NCBI RefSeq assembly: GCF_964204645.1
Contig: NC_134027.1
Location: forward strand, 12,266,485 to 12,326,484
Direction: 5' to 3'
Length of the DNA stretch: 60,000 bases
Source: Tubulanus polymorphus
Taxonomy: Eukaryota; Nemertea; Palaeonemertea; Tubulaniformes; Tubulanidae
Part shown: one piece after another, positions 55,743-60,000 of the stretch
Numbering within the stretch: the stretch's first letter is position 1
Layout: every line of letters starts with the position of its first letter
Translations under genes and position numbers: made by a program
The notes under the pieces: generated by a model
What the model was told of the DNA's origin: nothing
Databases searched by the model: none
The model's input: the letters and a program-made list of their open reading frames with translations, nothing else

Positions 55743-55890
55743 TATTTGATCCTGCGCCGATCTTTTAAATTGTTTTGGAAAATAAGCCTACAAAATTTAC
55801 TAAGTGGTGAATGCTAGTCTTACTTACAAATTGTGGTAGGTGGGGAACTTGGTTGTTCCGCCTGTGTACCCTACCCTAGTTCGGATGACT

Positions 55891-55919
55891 CCGGAGGCAC
55901 AGCCAAACTGTGCCTCCGG
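55891..55919. repeat. GC-rich hairpin (12-bp stem, 5-base loop)
   Basis: CCGGAGGCACAG, loop CCAAA, CTGTGCCTCCGG; perfect stem. Confidence 0.9.
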
Positions 55920-56875
55920 GAACCAAAATCAGGATAGAGCAAATGTAGCTTTAACTGTTTCCACATTTGGTTCATACAGACGCATAGTTGATGGTGTGAT
56001 CTGAACCTGAAATCAAGAATAATGAACTTTGGGTAAATTGCTGGCATTTTTTGTCATTCAAGCAATAGCTTGATAAGAATATGTTGTACACTTCTTTAGT
56101 CTAGCTGTTATTCCCTAAAGACGTCTAGGACCAAAGTATACATGAGGTTAATTTTCATCCCTGATTTTCGAGATGAAGCTATGATGTAACTTGTCCCTTT
56201 CCAAGCATAACCAAAATCAATAAAAGCTTAAAACTGCTAAACTACAAAACAGATTTCTACCAGATTTTTTAAGATTTCACTTAACCCCTAAGGCAATTTA
56301 TTAACAATTCCATGCTGCACATCCACATCCATCGATAATCAGCATCTTAAGCAATACAGGTCGAGCCACTGAATTGCCAGAACTGTATTTACGTGCTGAG
56401 GCTCTTGCTGATGAATGCTCATTTACAGTCATTACAGTGTGCCTTCAAAAGCATATACCGGACGGAACATTAGTGATATACATTACTACTGTTGCCAAGT
56501 GCCTGCAACCGATAGATACATACTGCCAACAAAATCAGTGTGGAAATAAGTTGGTAAATACTTCAACTTCAATCAGTTACTGGCCAACATCAGCTCGTTG
56601 ATGAAACTGCCATGTTTCGGTGCGCATGCTAAAAACATCTTTTTTTGGATTTTGAAGACTTTTTTTAAAGACCCCGCAAAATTGAGGGGCGTGGAGGAGA
56701 GCCTAGAAGCATTCAAGGTTCTCAGCTGCAGTTGCGAACTCGGGCAGGTCATTCCAGTATGTATACCTTTCTGAGTGCGGGGGTTCGAACCCTTTTAACT
56801 ATTTCTCCTTAGAACATTTTTTCCCTTATGTAAATATTTATTTACCTTTTTGATGATACATATAGTAATTATTGT

Positions 56876-57290
56876 TTGTTCGTTCTTGTGTCTGCCGCGA
56901 CCTTTTGTAGCCACCGCGCGGTTGCCCGGGACAATCGCTCTATAAAAGGCGAGCAGCGCGCGAGATTCAACAACAAACTGTTGACTTGGACTGTCAGTGC
57001 GACTTCAAGGGCCGCCAGAACACTAGAACGTTCATCATTCAGTTTACTCAGTCTACTACCAGTTTTCACAATGTAAGAACCATCCTGTCAACGTGTCCAC
57101 CTCTGGACACCCGGGCCGCGTATACACGCATTGCGTTAGATCATGTAACTAAGTTAATTGCTACCCGGACATTGTCCCCGAGTTTATCCAGGGTCGGCGT
57201 CGTCCTGGACGCCACGTTTCCCCCGGCGGACATGGCGTCCCCGGACGCCATGTTCGCCCCGGACAACACAGAATTGTAAATAGTGAACGT
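56876..57290 (+). promoter_or_regulatory. GC-rich TATA-box region, candidate promoter or LTR
   Basis: An isolated GC-rich stretch has a strong TATA box (TATAAAAGG at 56941-56949), a GC-rich upstream part (CCGCGCGGTTGCCCGGGAC) and, about 120 bases downstream, a splice-donor-like AAT|GTAAGAAC (57070-57079). Further on, GGACGCCA/CCCCGGA words repeat (57205-57265). It could be a host promoter with a non-coding first exon, or a solo LTR; no ORF in it is convincing. Confidence 0.4.
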
Positions 57291-57441
57291 GTTCAGAGAC
57301 AGCTGTGTAAATAATAATTGGACGTTAATGCGAGGCTTAAATGCATTACTATTATGTCTAAGAATGCCGTTTGAGTTATCGTGGACGCATTTGGAGGAAG
57401 GAAGATTCATAACTTTTTAGGACACGAGGAATCCGGTCAGC

Positions 57442-57972
57442 CGGTCCTCCTTATTACCGAGATGACGTAATTTACCGAGATCAACCGAGATGACATGAAA
57501 TACAACATATCTATTTATTCCTTATCGATTTTAACACTTGTGACTTGAAATCATATTATATGGACAGTAATGAATACCTGCTGGAGTCATATTTTACATA
57601 TTTTGTCGGTTAGTTTTGTAGAAAAATAACTTTTCACTTTACCGAGATGAGATCGTCGATCAATTAAATTCAATGAAATTTTAGTGCTAACCGACATGAC
57701 GTATTCGAAGTCAATATTTGTTCTACAAAATATCGGCAAAATATATAGAATTTGACTCTAGAAGGTATTTATTACTGATATAACATGATTTCAAGTGTTA
57801 AAACTGTTAAGAAATTAACAAAAATACTATACTTCCATGTCATCTTGCTTGGTTTAGTCTGAATACCAGTCGTTGTTACGGTTCCGTACAGTTGTTTCAG
57901 GAACGGCTAGGTACTAGACTAATCATGGTTCATCTCGGTAAATTGTGTCATCTCAGTAATTAGTAGGACCCC
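57442..57972. mobile_element. 530-bp MITE with ~39-bp TIRs
   Basis: The end GGTCCTCCTTATTACCGAG (57443 on) and the end CTCAGTAATTAGTAGGACC (to about 57970) are inverted matches that continue as ATGACGTAATTTACCGAGAT. The word GTCAGC flanks both sides and may be the target duplication. It has no coding capacity. Confidence 0.75.
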
Positions 57973-58028
57973 AGTCAGCTGAGGAGAGGCCAGAGTCACG
58001 CTACAGATATTTTATCCTAGGGCTGGCG

Positions 58029-58174
58029 CACAGGGGCTCGTATCAGAGTTGTAGGTAATGTAAAAACGATAAATCTGTTAATCCAATGTTATTTTATATA
58101 TACTATATAGGCCTACATTGGATTAACAGATTACCGTTTTCACATTACCTACAACTCTGATACGAGCCCCTGTG
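58029..58174. mobile_element. 146-bp hairpin MITE with 8-bp target duplication (hAT-like)
   Basis: Arms of about 60 bp (58029-58089 and 58115-58174, starting CACAGGGGCTCGTATCAGAG) are near-perfect complements around a TATATA-rich loop. GGCTGGCG is present exactly on both sides (58021-58028 and 58175-58182). An 8-bp duplication and a CAGGG-type end fit hAT mobilisation. Confidence 0.88.
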
Positions 58175-58194
58175 GGCTGGCGTATTCAAATTGC

Positions 58195-58271
58195 GGTGAA
58201 CCCCATCATTATCGATTACCGTATCAAAAAAAGAGCTTCGAAGCTCTTTTTAAATCTGGATGGGGTTTCAC
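58195..58271. repeat. Short foldback repeat with a perfect 24-bp palindrome
   Basis: Outer arms GGTGAACCCCATC (58195-58207) and GATGGGGTTTCACC (58258-58271) enclose the palindrome AAAAAGAGCTTC/GAAGCTCTTTTT (58228-58251). Confidence 0.8.
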
Positions 58272-59694
58272 CAAGAACCTTAGTGTCTGATGTACCACAG
58301 ATGGTTACACAGGATCGTAGAGCAACGTAGATACACTGTGGAGACAGCCACTGCCTTCACTGAGAACCTTAGTCAGTAACCTGTCTGAGGTTTAGTTTCA
58401 CAATCGGATATTTTCACAAACCACAGTCAGGAATGGGAAGGTCATTTTTGTATGAAATCTTCGTCAGCCAATTTTACTGACGAGTAATTTGCCTGGCATT
58501 TCATTGTCTCTTAAGATATCCGTCTAATTTTTGTTGTAATCGACGCACAACAGATTCGTAGTTTGTCTGATACCTATAACACCTCACCTGACGATCTTAA
58601 TCCATGTGCAAATCGGCCGTAAACTGAGAGTAAATTTCCATCGGGTCAACAGCTGCCATTTTGAAAATTACTGGAGGTGCTGGCACCTGTGGACTGAGGC
58701 CAGGACAACAGCACAAACTAACGAAGCGACGAAATTGAAAAAAATTAAGAAATCAACACTTATTCACATTTTTCTTTTACCAGAATTTATTATTTCATTA
58801 TTTATTATGGAAAATACGAAGATTTGAAATATAAGTTGGAAAACCATCAAAAATAAAAATTGTCGTTTCGTCTTGGAAGTTTTATATAAATCCTTGTAGG
58901 TCCCCTTGTCTTATCATGCCACATGTGCAATACAGAGAAATGGCGGCCAATGGCGAAATTGGTGGAGAAATTAATTTCTCAAAATAATGTTGATTAACCA
59001 CTCGAAACATACATAAAATTGGATTATTTCGAAAGGTACCTGTGTTCGTTTGTGAATTAAGCCATTAATTGTGGACTGAAGTGAATAGAAAGTATATTTT
59101 TGAAGTGTTACTTTTTTCAACCGTGTTTTGGTCCTTGTCATCCCTAACGTTGGTATATGCCCATCCGATTATAAAAAGCTTACCACCAACGATTAGGTAA
59201 CTAACTATGAGAACCTTAGTGTCAGTGGTATATCGCTAACGCGACCCCTGACACTAAGTCGCGGAAGCCATATACGCGGTGATTTTAAATTCTTTTTAAT
59301 TCAACTCTAATTATATCATCACTACTCAGCTCTCATTCATCCGATTTCAAAAAATAAACCATCATTGCAAACCTCTGATCTTTCATGTTCTTACTGTTGT
59401 GTTTATTTAGTCATTTTGTCATCATATTTTGTGTATGAAATGATTTTTCATGACTTGTCAAATATCCACGAGTCGCGCAAAGCGGTATCTATTGTTGTGT
59501 TGCTAAGATATTGATTTTTTTCATGCGGGTGAGTCTCGCGAGGAACCGTTTTTTAGTAAAACAAAAGCGGTACTAAAATATTTCTAAAGGCAATTTCCAG
59601 CCACTTGAACTTCAAATATATTCTTTGGAGTGTAAACAATGAAAAGATAACAACATAAGGTCAGTGTAGGTAGTTTATTTATTGAAATCGGATG

Positions 59695-59775
59695 AGTAGT
59701 TGCCGAGGACCGAGTGGTTAAAGTGCCGACTGAGCGCCAGTCCGCAATTTCGACGTAAAATAACGACTACGTGAC
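59695..59775 (+). repeat. tRNA-Leu/Ser-like SINE head or tRNA relic
   Basis: CCGAGTGGTTAAAGTGCCGACT (59709-59730) reads like the A-box region of a class II tRNA (CCGAGTGGTTAAGG). The B-box part is degenerate, so a functional tRNA is unlikely. Confidence 0.45.
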
Positions 59776-60000
59776 TGGGTGGGTGGTTCACGCGAGCTCT
59801 TTAGTATAGGCAGTATACGGAGCTCCGCGAACCGGCCATTCTCAGGACTGGGTGAACCACAGGGGTTTGGCGATGGGCTTGGATTTTATTTCCGGGTTGT
59901 TGATAATCTCGCGAGAATGGCGCTAAATATGAACTGCGAATAAATTCAAAATATCACGGAAATACCTTGTGTTTATATTGTTTATTTATCCGCTATAAAG

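Noticed and set aside
56779-56800. B-box-like GGGTTCGAACCC
   Set aside because: It is a self-palindrome with no A box upstream.

Overview
The window is a piece of a repeat-rich nuclear genome of a marine-type invertebrate. The evidence is spliced host genes, BEL/Pao, LINE, piggyBac, MULE and Polinton elements, and many foldback MITEs. The exact phylum cannot be read from this sequence. Two host genes are recognisable. One is a gamma-glutamylcyclotransferase gene on the + strand (coding exons 17265-17433, 42704-42849 and 43279-43558, with a first intron of 25 kb). The other is the 3' part of a peptide methionine sulfoxide reductase (MsrA) gene on the - strand (exons 49876-50127 and 49381-49582).

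The main object is a complete Polinton/Maverick, a virus-like self-synthesising transposon. It occupies 17954-36356 (18.4 kb) inside the cyclotransferase intron. Its ends are exact: terminal sequence AGTAATAGGGG at both ends and a perfect 6-bp target duplication GGCCCA (17948-17953 and 36357-36362). The terminal inverted repeats are about 560-575 bp, and the outer ~405 bp of each is itself an imperfect palindrome around an 18-bp GC-capped hairpin. The rightward genes are a protein-primed DNA polymerase B, a small OB-fold-like protein, a penton-type minor capsid protein, several small membrane or coiled-coil virion-type proteins, the double-jelly-roll major capsid protein and a zinc-finger repeat protein. 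The leftward genes are an HNH endonuclease, two membrane-type proteins, a chromodomain integrase and the packaging ATPase. No adenain-type protease was found. The copy is decaying: there are frame changes in the polymerase and the coiled-coil/membrane gene, and nonsense codons in four structural or integration genes. The TIRs remain almost identical.

The most unusual feature is transcriptional. Seven consecutive virion-type genes are preceded by a rigid 19-base block, T7-N9-ATG with consensus TTTTTTTGNTAAATAAATG, which strongly resembles the poxvirus late-promoter layout. Four other genes (polymerase, OB-fold protein, zinc-finger protein, HNH) share a different block, AAAAAT-N11-ATG. This suggests an early/late programme built into a transposon.

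Outside the Polinton: 1-1602 is a BEL/Pao gag-protease fragment (-). 4316-9099 is a LINE reverse-transcriptase fragment split by a piggyBac-bearing insertion (4566-7787) and by a foldback element (7987-8963), which itself carries a GC-rich MITE. 9789-11702 is an intact MULE transposase ORF. 12000-17260 and 36400-42700 are mostly old dispersed repeats, including another LINE fragment on the - strand and a palindromic retroelement tail with a hammerhead-like core. 50130-60000 has no further recognised gene, but holds several foldback/MITE elements, one with an exact 8-bp target duplication, and a GC-rich TATA-box region near 56880-57280.
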